Assembly: GCF_006442545.2 (NCBI RefSeq)
Contig: NZ_CP083952.1
Coordinates: forward strand, 5,805,501 to 5,869,500
DNA length: 64,000 nt
Origin: Mesorhizobium sp. B2-1-8
Lineage (GTDB): Bacteria > Pseudomonadota > Alphaproteobacteria > Rhizobiales > Rhizobiaceae
Reading direction: 5' to 3'
Below are positions 1-8,293 of the stretch, piece by piece (the stretch's first letter is position 1; each line of letters begins with the position of its first letter). The translations under genes were made by a program, and so were the position numbers. The notes below the pieces were generated by a model. That model did no database searches. It saw only the letters and a program-made list of their open reading frames with translations, and was not told the origin of the DNA.

Positions 1-121
1 TTGAAACGCACGGACTTTCGATTTCAGCACGACTGCCGGAATAAAATTCTGCTCAGGTCACAACTGCAGCAGCGGCTGCCTGCACGACACGCTAGATTGG
101 CGTTTCAAGGCAGAGGGAACC

Positions 122-1447
122 ATGCGCGCGCCGCTGCAGCAAATCGAAACGTCTGGCGAACTGCCGCAATCCGCTGATGTGGTGGTGATCGGCGCAGGCA
201 TCGTAGGTGTCTTCGCGGCCTACTATCTGGCCAGGCGCGGCCTGAAGGTCGCGCTTGTCGAAAAGGGACGCATCGGCGCCGAGCAGTCCAGCAGAAACTG
301 GGGATGGTGCCGCCAGCAGAACCGCGACGCCCGCGAGCTGCCGATGGCAACCCGAAGCCTCGACCTGTGGGACAGCTTTGCGGCGGAAACCGGCGAAGAC
401 ACCGGCTTCCGCCGTTGCGGGCTGCTTTATCTCAGCAATGACGAGGCGGAACTTGCCGGCTGGGCGCGTTGGCGTGACTTCGCCAGAACCGCCGGCGTTA
501 CAACGTACATGCTCGACAGTGCCGCGGCCACCGAGCGGGGCCGTGCCACCGGCCGGAGCTGGAGGGGCGGCGTCTTCTCGCCGACCGACGGCACAGCCGA
601 TCCGTCGCGGGCGGCGCCCGCGGTCGCCCGCGCCATCCTCAAGCTTGGCAGCACCGTCCACCAGAATTGCGCGGCGCGCGGTATCGAGACCGAGGCCGGG
701 CGTCTGAGCGGCGTGGTCACGGAAAGTGGAACGATCCGGACCAAAGCTGCGGTCATAGCCGGTGGCGCCTGGGCCTCCTCATTTTGCCACCAGTTCGGCT
801 TCCGCTTCCCGCAGGCGTCGGTACGCTCGTCCATCCTGTCCGTCTCGCCCGGCGCGAAGGACCTACCGGATGCGCTGCACACCGCGAAGATTTCGGCCAC
901 GCGCCGCGGCGACGGCGGCTATACGCTCGCCATAAGCGGACGCGGACGCGTGGACGTGACCGCGCAGCAGCTGCGTTTCTCGTCGCAGTTCTTTCCCATG
1001 TTCCTGAAGCGCTGGCGCAGCATCGGGCCTGGCGGGTTGCAAGGCATGCGTTCGGGCCACGAAACGCTGCAACGCTGGCGGCTCGACCGGCCGACGCCGA
1101 TGGAGCGGATGCGCATCCTCGACCCGGTTCCGGATCAGGGCACCATCCGGCTGACCCACGCCCGGGCGCTCGAGCTGCTGCCTGCACTTCGCCAGACCAG
1201 GATCAGCGCGGCCTGGGCCGGCTACATCGACAGCACACCGGACGGCGTGCCCGCCATCGGCGAGATCCATAGCGTTCCGGGTTTCTTCCTCGCCGCCGGG
1301 TTTTCGGGGCACGGCTTCGGCATCGGACCGGGCGCCGGGCACCTCGTTGCCGATCTGGTGACCGGGTCGGAACCGATCGTCGATCCGACATCCTATGACC
1401 CGCGCCGCTTCGACGCCTCGGTATGGGGCAAGGTCGCCGACTTCTAA
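122..1447 (+). CDS. FAD-dependent oxidoreductase, DAO family
   Basis: Predicted flavoprotein of 441 aa that oxidises an amine or amino-acid-like substrate. The N-terminal Rossmann motif GAGIVG lies at residues 24-29, followed by the FAD-ribose acidic residue in ALVEKGR. A glycine-rich C-terminal segment (HGFGIGPGAG, about residue 395-405) closes the FAD site as in other DAO-family enzymes such as DadA, SoxB and opine oxidase subunit B. The segment SSRNWGWCRQQ after the first beta-alpha-beta unit is distinctive. The gene converges with the hydantoinase/oxidoreductase operon, leaving only 16 bp between the two stop codons. It may supply the catalytic subunit that partners the HcnA/HcnB-like proteins next door. 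That pairing is inference; the family call is firm. Confidence 0.85.
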   Translation: MRAPLQQIETSGELPQSADVVVIGAGIVGVFAAYYLARRGLKVALVEKGRIGAEQSSRNWGWCRQQNRDARELPMATRSLDLWDSFAAETGEDTGFRRCGLLYLSNDEAELAGWARWRDFARTAGVTTYMLDSAAATERGRATGRSWRGGVFSPTDGTADPSRAAPAVARAILKLGSTVHQNCAARGIETEAGRLSGVVTESGTIRTKAAVIAGGAWASSFCHQFGFRFPQASVRSSILSVSPGAKDLPDALHTAKISATRRGDGGYTLAISGRGRVDVTAQQLRFSSQFFPMFLKRWRSIGPGGLQGMRSGHETLQRWRLDRPTPMERMRILDPVPDQGTIRLTHARALELLPALRQTRISAAWAGYIDSTPDGVPAIGEIHSVPGFFLAAGFSGHGFGIGPGAGHLVADLVTGSEPIVDPTSYDPRRFDASVWGKVADF

Positions 1448-1463
1448 GTCCGACGAAACCGTA

Positions 1464-2831
1464 TCAGTCTTCCCGGAGGAAAGCGCCGACGGGTGCTGGC
1501 CGGATAGGGGCTTGCGCGCGAAACCTGCCGACGGCTTCGGGCATACAGCCGGTTTGCGCGGCGACGAGTTCGACGGCAGCCAACTGGCAATAGCGCCCCT
1601 GGCAGCGCCCCATGCCGGCGCGTGAAAGTGACTTCACCCTGTTGGCCTCGCCGCCGCCGAAATCCGTCCCCTCGCGCACGGCTGCGGCAGTGACGTTCTC
1701 GCAGCGGCAGACGATCGCCTCATCGGGCAGCGCCCGCACCATGGCCGCCGGCCAGGGAAAGGCGCGAGCCAGACCGCGGGCAAAGCGCTCGAGCCGCACG
1801 AGCTTGCGCAGATCGGCACTGACCGAGGGCGCCTGATATCCGATGTCGGCAAGGCACGCCGCCGCTGCAAGGCGCCCCGCAATCTCGGCGCCATCGGCAC
1901 CGAGCAGGCGAACCCCATCGCCCGCAAGGTAGACGCCGTTGCCGGCCCGACCCATTTCGTCGGTCTTTGGCAGCCACTGCCGCCACTGCTCGTCATAGGT
2001 GAAGGCGCACCCCGCCAGATCGGCCAGATGGGTTTCGGCCCGCAGGTGCCAGCCCATGCCGATCATGTCGCAGGAAGTGAGCTGCTGCCGTCCGCCGGCA
2101 TCGCGCCAGTGCAAGGCTGCGACGCCCTGCTGGTCGGCCTCGATCCGCTCCAGTGTCACACCCGCATGATAGCGGCGGCCGAGCCGCGCCCGCAGCGCCA
2201 GGCCGCGCAACGCAACGACGGGCCGGGCGGCAAGGTCTGAGAATCCCCGCACCTGCTGGCGCCAGGGAGACGTATCAAGCACCGCCGCCACATCCGCTTC
2301 AGCCTCGACGAGCTGGGCGCCGACCAGCGTCAGTAAAGGCCCCGATCCCGCCAGGACGATCCGACGCCCAAGGGCCACACCTTGCGCCTTGAGCGCGATT
2401 TGCGCCGCGCCAAGACTGTAGACGCCGGCATTCTGCCAACCGGGGATCGGCGCGACGCGGTCGGACGCGCCCGTGGCAAGGATCAAACGCTCATAGCCGA
2501 CAACCTGAACGCCGTCCTCGCCCAGCACATGCAACTGGCCGCCATGTGCGGCAATGACAGAACTGCCCGCGCAATGGGTGAGTTGCCCATCCTTGGCCAG
2601 CCGGTCGAAGAGCGCATGCAGTGCGCGCGCCTTCGCCGCTTCCGACCCGTAGAGCTGCTTTGGCGTGCGGACGAACCCGGCAGGCGGACGGCGATAGATC
2701 TGCCCGCCCGCGCGATAGCCTTCGTCAATCACTGTCGGACGGAGCCCGGCCTCGACCAGCGTGGCGGCAGCCCTGATGCCGGCGGGACCCGCACCCACGA
2801 TCACGATCCGCGGCGGTGAGGCCTCGTTCAC
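1464..2831 (-). CDS. FAD/NAD(P)-binding oxidoreductase, HcnB / opine oxidase subunit A type
   Basis: About 455 aa. A GTG start at 2831 is chosen because it overlaps the stop of the 2Fe-2S gene as GTGA and directly precedes the Rossmann segment RIVIVGAGPAGIRAA. A second dinucleotide-binding segment (RIVLAGSGPLL) lies mid-protein. The C-terminal third has a BFD-like 2Fe-2S motif (CRCENV, then GRCQGRYC). This domain plan is that of the alpha subunit of HcnABC, opine oxidase and D-hydroxyproline dehydrogenase, heteromeric enzymes that pass electrons from an imino or amino acid to the respiratory chain. It is the last gene of the hyuAB-ferredoxin-oxidoreductase operon. The open frame extends 5' to 3191, but that part overlaps the upstream gene and has no homology I recognise. 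Confidence 0.85.
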   Translation of the reverse strand: MNEASPPRIVIVGAGPAGIRAAATLVEAGLRPTVIDEGYRAGGQIYRRPPAGFVRTPKQLYGSEAAKARALHALFDRLAKDGQLTHCAGSSVIAAHGGQLHVLGEDGVQVVGYERLILATGASDRVAPIPGWQNAGVYSLGAAQIALKAQGVALGRRIVLAGSGPLLTLVGAQLVEAEADVAAVLDTSPWRQQVRGFSDLAARPVVALRGLALRARLGRRYHAGVTLERIEADQQGVAALHWRDAGGRQQLTSCDMIGMGWHLRAETHLADLAGCAFTYDEQWRQWLPKTDEMGRAGNGVYLAGDGVRLLGADGAEIAGRLAAAACLADIGYQAPSVSADLRKLVRLERFARGLARAFPWPAAMVRALPDEAIVCRCENVTAAAVREGTDFGGGEANRVKSLSRAGMGRCQGRYCQLAAVELVAAQTGCMPEAVGRFRAQAPIRPAPVGAFLRED

Positions 2832-3130
2832 GGCCAGCTCTCCGGTGGTGTCGTGCGTAGCCGCAGACCTTCGGCGACAAGGGTTGTGCACGCGCGCAGA
2901 CGCGGTCCCTCCTCCTGCCATATCCAGCAATCCTGACAGGCGCCCATCAGGCAGAACCCTGCGCGCGGTTCGGGCCCGAACTCGGATATTCGCAAGACAT
3001 GCCCCGACGCCAACATGGCGGTCAGCACGGTGTCGCCCGCCAGCGCGTGACGCATCTCGCCGTCGAGAAAGATCCGCACGCGTGCCCGGTCCCGCTCGGC
3101 CAGCCGGACGATACGGCCGGCCGTGCTCAT
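2828..3130 (-). CDS. (2Fe-2S)-binding subunit, HcnA type
   Basis: A 100-aa ferredoxin-like small subunit. The cysteine pattern C-x4-C-x2-C (CLMGACQDC) plus a later Cys in RACTT is that of the HcnA / opine oxidase gamma subunit. The start at 3130 is set by an ATGA overlap with the end of hyuB (stop 3127-3129). Its own stop overlaps the GTG of the next gene, so the three genes are translationally coupled. Its role would be to relay electrons between the flavins of the neighbouring oxidoreductase subunits. Confidence 0.85.
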   Translation of the reverse strand: MSTAGRIVRLAERDRARVRIFLDGEMRHALAGDTVLTAMLASGHVLRISEFGPEPRAGFCLMGACQDCWIWQEEGPRLRACTTLVAEGLRLRTTPPESWP

Positions 3131-5121
3131 TCCGCTGCCTCTTGCAGCGGACGAGGACGCGGCAATTCGGGGAAACGTTCGCAGACCGCATCGAAGGCGG
3201 CCTGAACGCCCTCCGGCCCGGAGCGTCCTTTCATACGGCGGAAGATCTCCGTCTTGGCGAAGAAGCGCCAATGGATCGGCAAGGCATCCAGAACCACATG
3301 AAGCTGGTCATAGGCCGCCAGCGTCCACTGCGCTTCGTAACCATCGCGCTCCGGACCGAAATGGAAATGACCGACTGATGGTTCCTTGCGTGAGCGCAGC
3401 AGCTTGGTCGCGTGTTCATCGATCTCGCCGCCGCGGATGACAACGCCATAGTCACGCTCGGCGGCTGTCGGCGAGACATAGCCGCGCCGCACGTCCTGAG
3501 CGACCCGCCAGGATTCGCGCTGCAGCGGATCGCCGCGGCCGCCGCCGCCGGCGGAGCGGATCTCGAGCACGTCGCCGGGCTGCAGGACCGCCGTGTCGAT
3601 ATTGCCCAGCCGCCGCTCGTGCTCGCCCCCCGGATTGACGACCATGTCGGACAGGCCGGCCGCCTTACCGCCGAGTACGCCCCAGGGGCGGAAGAAACTG
3701 CGGTCGCGGTTGCGCGCCGTGATCCTGGAATCGGGGGCGAAGACACGGAAGGCCATCTCGGTCGCCAGCCCGCCGCGCCAGCGGCCCGCACCGCCGCTAT
3801 CCCTGGCGAGTCCGTATTTCACGAACTCGACCGGAGTTTCGGTCTCGGTGATCTCGATCGGCGTGTTTTTGAGATAGGCGGCATCGGCGCCCGATCCGTT
3901 GGTGCCGTCGCGGTGCGGCATCGCGCCGCCGCCGCCCACCACGGGGTTCACCGCCGCGATGACGCTCCGGCTGGTACGCTCATCCGTCGTCATGACGTTG
4001 ATGATGCAATTATTGCCGGCCGGACCCGCAGGCAGGCGCTCCGGCACCGCTTGTGAGAACGCGCCGAAGATGACCGAGCGCAGCCGGGCGCAAGTGAGCG
4101 AGCGCATGCCGACGGCGGCGGGGTGGACCGGGTTCAGCACCGAACCTTTAGGGGTGATGCAGGTGAACGGTCGAGTGAGGCCCGTGTTGAGCAGGATTTT
4201 CGGGTTGAGCGTATAGAGAACGTAATAGACACCCACCAGCAGCATGGTGTGGCGCGGGTCGCCGCCCGAGGGCACATTGAGCGAGGAGCCGAGTTGCGGA
4301 TCGGAGCCGGTGAAGTCGAGCACCGCCTCCCCGCCTTTGATCGTCAGCCTCAGCTTCAGCCGGCAGGGATTGGCCTCGACCGAATCCTCGTCGGCATAAT
4401 CCGCGAATTCCCATGTGCCGTCAGGCATGGAGCGCAGCACGTCGCTCGCCTGCGCCTCCGCATGATCAAGAAGAGCGGCAACGCCTTCGATGAAGCCTGT
4501 CTTGCCGAACTTCCGCACCATTGCGTGGATCTTGCGCTCGCCGGTGTTGAGCGCGCCGACCAGCGCCTTGATGTCGCCGATGTTGAGATCCGGCTTGCGC
4601 ACATTGGTGCTCATGATGCGCAGGATCATCTCGTCGAAGACGCCCTCGTTCACGAGCTTCATCGGTGGAAAGCGGATGCCCTCCTGATGGATTTCGGTCA
4701 GCGCCCGGCTGAGCGAAGCCGGCACCGCCCCGCCCATGTCCGTGTTGTGGATGTGGCCTCCGGTCCAGGCGACGATCTCGCCATCGACAAAGACCGGCTT
4801 CCACAGATGCGTGTCGGGTGCATGGGTGGCCACATAGCCTGAATAGGGATCGTTGGTGAAGGCGACGTCGCCAGGCCGGTAGTCGTCCACCATTGCGATC
4901 GCCCGGCGATACGAAAGCCCGGGATACCAGGTGGCGCCGAGTTCCATGGGGACGGCGAAGGTTGCCCCGGAGCGGTCCATCAGCATCACCGTGAAGTCCT
5001 GCGTTTCCTTGACGAAGGCGGAATGCGCGGTGCGGTGTAGCGTGTGGGCCATGTTCTCGGCCGCCGCGCGGGCATGGTTCGCCAGAACCTGAAGGTTTGT
5101 CCGGTCAAACAAAGGCGTCAC
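3127..5121 (-). CDS. hyuB: Hydantoinase B / oxoprolinase family protein
   Basis: The protein has 664 aa, the full length for the HyuB family (about 520-680). The family opening is intact, with a conserved block near the N-terminus (TAHSAFVKETQDF) and the metal-site region GGHIHNTDMGG. These enzymes form a complex with HyuA and hydrolyse cyclic amides such as hydantoins or 5-oxoproline in an ATP-dependent way; acetone and acetophenone carboxylases are relatives. The ATG at 5121 overlaps the hyuA stop by 4 bp, and the 3' end overlaps the 2Fe-2S gene, so one polycistronic message is likely. Ring opening coupled to an amine-oxidising flavoprotein fits breakdown of a cyclic amide or imide that releases an amino acid. 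The substrate cannot be read from sequence. Confidence 0.92.
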   Translation of the reverse strand: MTPLFDRTNLQVLANHARAAAENMAHTLHRTAHSAFVKETQDFTVMLMDRSGATFAVPMELGATWYPGLSYRRAIAMVDDYRPGDVAFTNDPYSGYVATHAPDTHLWKPVFVDGEIVAWTGGHIHNTDMGGAVPASLSRALTEIHQEGIRFPPMKLVNEGVFDEMILRIMSTNVRKPDLNIGDIKALVGALNTGERKIHAMVRKFGKTGFIEGVAALLDHAEAQASDVLRSMPDGTWEFADYADEDSVEANPCRLKLRLTIKGGEAVLDFTGSDPQLGSSLNVPSGGDPRHTMLLVGVYYVLYTLNPKILLNTGLTRPFTCITPKGSVLNPVHPAAVGMRSLTCARLRSVIFGAFSQAVPERLPAGPAGNNCIINVMTTDERTSRSVIAAVNPVVGGGGAMPHRDGTNGSGADAAYLKNTPIEITETETPVEFVKYGLARDSGGAGRWRGGLATEMAFRVFAPDSRITARNRDRSFFRPWGVLGGKAAGLSDMVVNPGGEHERRLGNIDTAVLQPGDVLEIRSAGGGGRGDPLQRESWRVAQDVRRGYVSPTAAERDYGVVIRGGEIDEHATKLLRSRKEPSVGHFHFGPERDGYEAQWTLAAYDQLHVVLDALPIHWRFFAKTEIFRRMKGRSGPEGVQAAFDAVCERFPELPRPRPLQEAAE

Positions 5122-7196
5122 TCCGCGAAAGTCAGAAGAAGGTTGAGGTGGCGATCAACCCGTGCCTGCGCTCCCGCGGGAATGGCAAGGGTGGTGTCTT
5201 CCTGAACGACCACGGCAGGCCCTTGGAAGCTACTGCCAGGCACAAGAGTCTGCCGGTCGTGGAGGTCTACGGTCTCGACGCCCAGGCCTGTATAGACCGG
5301 AAGCCGGCGCGCCGGACCGGCGGAGACGTCGATCGCGTCGATCTCTGGAAAGGAGAGCGCCGGACCCGCGCCGACGGCGGACAGCCTGATATTCACAAGC
5401 TCGATCTCGCCATCCGGGTCGTGGAAATCGTAGAGCCGCTCATGGGTGCGGTGAAAGGCCTGCTCGATGGCCTCTGCGTCACTCTCCTCGAGCCATTCCG
5501 GCGAAAGGACGACCTCGATCTCATAGCTCTGACCGAGATAGCGCATATCGCAGGAGAAATTGAGCTCAGCGGCCGCGTCATGCCCCTGCGCCGCGAGCCA
5601 GTCGCGGCCCTCGCTTGCGAGCGCCTCGAAAGCCGCGCGGATAATTGGGAGCGACGCGGCCGACAGCGGCGAGAAAATGGTGCGAATGAAATCTCCGCGC
5701 AGATCCGCCACCAGTCCGCCCAGTGCCGACACCACGCCGGGGCGTCGTGGCGCCATGACGCGCTTCATGCCGAGTTCGCGGGCAAGGAAAGCGCCGAGCA
5801 TGGGGCCGCCGCCGCCAAAGGGCATCAGCGTGAAATCGCGCAAGTCGACGCCGGCGCGCGATGCGAGTTTCTCGACCTCGACGAACATCTCCGACACCGC
5901 GATGTCGAGGATCGCCTGCGCGGTCTGCTCGACCGGGCGGCCGAGTCGCCTCGCAAGCTCGCCGACCGCGCGATGCGCCAGCCCGGTATCGATGCTAAGT
6001 TGTCCATAGGCCATCTCGCTGTGGCCGAGCCATCCGCACACCACCATGGCGTCCGTCACCGTCGCCTGCTCGCCGCCGCGGCCGTAGCATGCCGGTCCCG
6101 GCGTCGAGCCGGCCGACTCCGGCCCGACGCGAAGCACACCCTGTGCGTCGACACTGGCGATCGAGCCGCCGCCGACGCCGATCGAACTCACCGACACGGA
6201 AGGAATATGGAGCGGAAATTCGCCGATCAGCTCGCCGGTGCCGAACTGCGGCTCGCCGTCGATGATAAGCGCGAAGTCGGCCGAGGTTCCGCCAATGTCG
6301 AGGGTAAGGATCCTGTCCTCGCCGGCCTGACGCGCCAGCCACGCAGCGCCGATGACCCCTGAAGCCGTACCCGAAAGCAGCATGTTGACGCAGGCCTGCT
6401 TGCCTTCGGCAGCGTTCATCAGCCCACCGTTCGACTTCGTCAGCATCGGACGGGCCGGCACGCCGCGGCTCTTCAACCGCTCTTCCAGCGCCGTCAGGTA
6501 GCCCGAGACACGCGGATGGACATAGCCGTTGAGGATGGCGGTGGAGCTGCGCTCGTATTCGCGAATGACCGGCCAGACCTCGGCCGAGGTGAAGACGAAG
6601 AGGTCGGGTGCGAGGCGCGCAATAGCAGACTTAACCGAGGCCTCCTGCGCGGCGTTGCGCCAGGAATGAAGGAAGGCCACGATGATACCTTGCGCCCCGT
6701 TCGCCTTCGCCGCCGCGACCGCTCTTTCAACGGCTGCCACATCAGGTGCCTTGGTCTCGCTGCCATCGGCGCGCATGCGGGCCGGAATGCCGAAGACCAT
6801 GTCGCGAGGGATCAGCGGGTCCGGCCGAGAGCAGAACAGCGAATACATGTCCGGCATTCGAAGCCGTGCGAGCTCGATCACGTCCTCGAAGCCGGCATTG
6901 GTGAACAGCGCGAGCGGCGCGCCCTTGCGCTGGATGATCGTGTTGATGCCGACCGTCGTGCCGTGCACGAAGCGCGTCATATGGGTGGGATCAAAGCCCT
7001 CGCGCTCGGCCAGAAGGCCAAGACCGGTCATCAGCTCGGCGCCCGGATCCTCCGGCGTCGTCAGCACCTTCAGCGAGGCGACGCGTCCGGAGTTTACTTC
7101 AAGCGCGCAGAAATCGATAAAGGTCCCGCCGATGTCGACGCCGACCTTCCAGTCGGCCTCGTTCCCTGCCCCGTTCGCCGTGATGGCGCCATCCAT
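5118..7196 (-). CDS. hyuA: Hydantoinase A / oxoprolinase family protein
   Basis: ATP-binding subunit of 692 aa. The actin-like phosphate loop VDIGGTFID is at residues 20-28, followed by FVHGTTVGINTI, and a second phosphate motif (LTLDIGGTSADFALI) lies mid-protein. These are typical of the Hydantoinase_A N and core domains. It is the first gene of the hyuA-hyuB-2Fe-2S-oxidoreductase operon. An inverted repeat of LysR type is centred 86 bp upstream of the start, and the lysR gene lies just upstream in the same direction. Acetone-carboxylase-type beta subunits are the nearest alternative, but the missing gamma subunit and the HcnAB-like partners argue for amide hydrolysis. Confidence 0.92.
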   Translation of the reverse strand: MDGAITANGAGNEADWKVGVDIGGTFIDFCALEVNSGRVASLKVLTTPEDPGAELMTGLGLLAEREGFDPTHMTRFVHGTTVGINTIIQRKGAPLALFTNAGFEDVIELARLRMPDMYSLFCSRPDPLIPRDMVFGIPARMRADGSETKAPDVAAVERAVAAAKANGAQGIIVAFLHSWRNAAQEASVKSAIARLAPDLFVFTSAEVWPVIREYERSSTAILNGYVHPRVSGYLTALEERLKSRGVPARPMLTKSNGGLMNAAEGKQACVNMLLSGTASGVIGAAWLARQAGEDRILTLDIGGTSADFALIIDGEPQFGTGELIGEFPLHIPSVSVSSIGVGGGSIASVDAQGVLRVGPESAGSTPGPACYGRGGEQATVTDAMVVCGWLGHSEMAYGQLSIDTGLAHRAVGELARRLGRPVEQTAQAILDIAVSEMFVEVEKLASRAGVDLRDFTLMPFGGGGPMLGAFLARELGMKRVMAPRRPGVVSALGGLVADLRGDFIRTIFSPLSAASLPIIRAAFEALASEGRDWLAAQGHDAAAELNFSCDMRYLGQSYEIEVVLSPEWLEESDAEAIEQAFHRTHERLYDFHDPDGEIELVNIRLSAVGAGPALSFPEIDAIDVSAGPARRLPVYTGLGVETVDLHDRQTLVPGSSFQGPAVVVQEDTTLAIPAGAQARVDRHLNLLLTFAE

Positions 7197-7274
7197 GATG
7201 CGTTCCTTCCTGTCTGACGACCAAAGCTGGCACGACCGGATGGTGCCGGTCCAAGATGGATGAGGAGCAAGGAT

Positions 7275-7289
7275 ATAAGTCGTGCTTAT
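7275..7289. promoter_or_regulatory. LysR-type box (T-N11-A) upstream of hyuA
   Basis: The inverted repeat ATAAG-TCGTG-CTTAT has perfect 5-bp arms and the T-N11-A spacing of LysR-type regulators. It overlaps the lysR stop codon and sits 79 bp before the hyuA start. The same motif recurs at 8201-8215 with 9 of 10 arm bases identical, which makes a shared regulator likely. Confidence 0.6.
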
Positions 7290-8191
7290 GCTTTGGCTCG
7301 ATGCTCGCCGAGGACGGCGGAACAGGCCGCGCGAATTTCGTCGCGCATCATCTCATCGGCCCGAGAAAGGGCTCGGGCGCGTGAGGTGAGAAGCGCGATC
7401 GGGAATTCCGGCCCGGCCGCGAGCGGCCTGACCGCAAGCCCGGCAAACTGGTGCCACGGCAGCAGCGCATCGACCAAGGCGATGCCCAGACCGGCCTGGA
7501 CGAAGCCGACCGCGGAGATGGATGCGTCGATCTCGAGCGACGGCGAAAGCGCCACGCCTTGCGCCTGGGCCGCGTGGGCCAGTTCATCGGCAGGGCGGGT
7601 GTTGCCGCGATAGGATATCAACTCTTCCCCGACGAGGTCGGCGAGCGTCAGCTCGGTTTTCGTTTGCAGCGCGTGCCTGGCGGGCAGCAGGCATACGAAG
7701 CCGAGTCTGCCGACCACCTCCGCCTCGATATCCGGAGGCAGCCGGTCGTCCATCGCCAGGCCGAGGCTGGCATCGCCCGCACGCAGCATGTCGACGATTG
7801 CCGAGATGGGCGCGCTATGGGCACGCAGCATTATGTTGGGATGCTGCGCCCGGAATTTGGTGAACGCACGCGGCAATATCGCCATTGCCGGCGGCGGCGA
7901 CGCCGCGACCCGCACAAGCCCTGCCCGGCCCAGGCGCAGGTCGGTTGTCTTGCGGCGCAAGCCCTCAAGCCCGGCCGACAACCTCTCGGCATCGGGGAAG
8001 ATCTCTAACGCCTCCGGGGTTGGTCGCAGCCGGCCCTTCACCCGCTCGAACAGGGTGAAACCGAGTTCGTCCTCGGCGTGGAGCAGGATCTGGCTGAGCG
8101 CAGGTTGGGAGATGTTCAGCATCCGTGCCGCGGCGGTCACGGTACCCGCGCGCATCACGGCGATGAACACTTCGAGCTGCCGGGCCCGCAT
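7286..8191 (-). CDS. LysR family transcriptional regulator
   Basis: About 301 aa from the ATG at 8191 (MRARQLEVF). An open frame continues 18 codons upstream, but this start aligns with the family. The N-terminal winged helix-turn-helix runs over residues 1-60 (MLNISQPALSQILLHAEDELGFTLFER), followed by a periplasmic-binding-protein-like effector domain (AILPRAFTKFRAQHPN). It lies between the hyuA operon, same strand downstream, and a divergent DAO-family oxidase. LysR-type boxes flank it at both sides, 10 bp upstream of its own ATG and ahead of hyuA. It therefore probably autoregulates and controls both the operon and the divergent oxidase. Confidence 0.93.
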   Translation of the reverse strand: MRARQLEVFIAVMRAGTVTAAARMLNISQPALSQILLHAEDELGFTLFERVKGRLRPTPEALEIFPDAERLSAGLEGLRRKTTDLRLGRAGLVRVAASPPPAMAILPRAFTKFRAQHPNIMLRAHSAPISAIVDMLRAGDASLGLAMDDRLPPDIEAEVVGRLGFVCLLPARHALQTKTELTLADLVGEELISYRGNTRPADELAHAAQAQGVALSPSLEIDASISAVGFVQAGLGIALVDALLPWHQFAGLAVRPLAAGPEFPIALLTSRARALSRADEMMRDEIRAACSAVLGEHRAKA

Positions 8192-8200
8192 GGCTACTCC

Positions 8201-8215
8201 ATAGGTAAAACTTAT
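8201..8215. promoter_or_regulatory. LysR-type box between lysR and the divergent oxidase
   Basis: ATAGG-TAAAA-CTTAT, part of a slightly longer repeat (CCATA...TATGG, 8199-8217). It matches the box at 7275-7289 in arm sequence and spacing. It lies in the 102-bp divergent region, where it could serve both lysR and the oxidase starting at 8294. Confidence 0.6.
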
Positions 8216-8293
8216 GGCTTCTGTCCAAACCCATCTTTGACGCAATAGCGCGGCGCGGACAAGATCGGCTGGGATTGATTGCTAGAGGGCGCT

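Noticed and set aside
1464..3191. Full 575-codon reading of the FAD/NAD oxidoreductase
   Set aside because: The first 120 codons overlap the 2Fe-2S gene and have no homology; the GTGA overlap at 2831 marks the true start.
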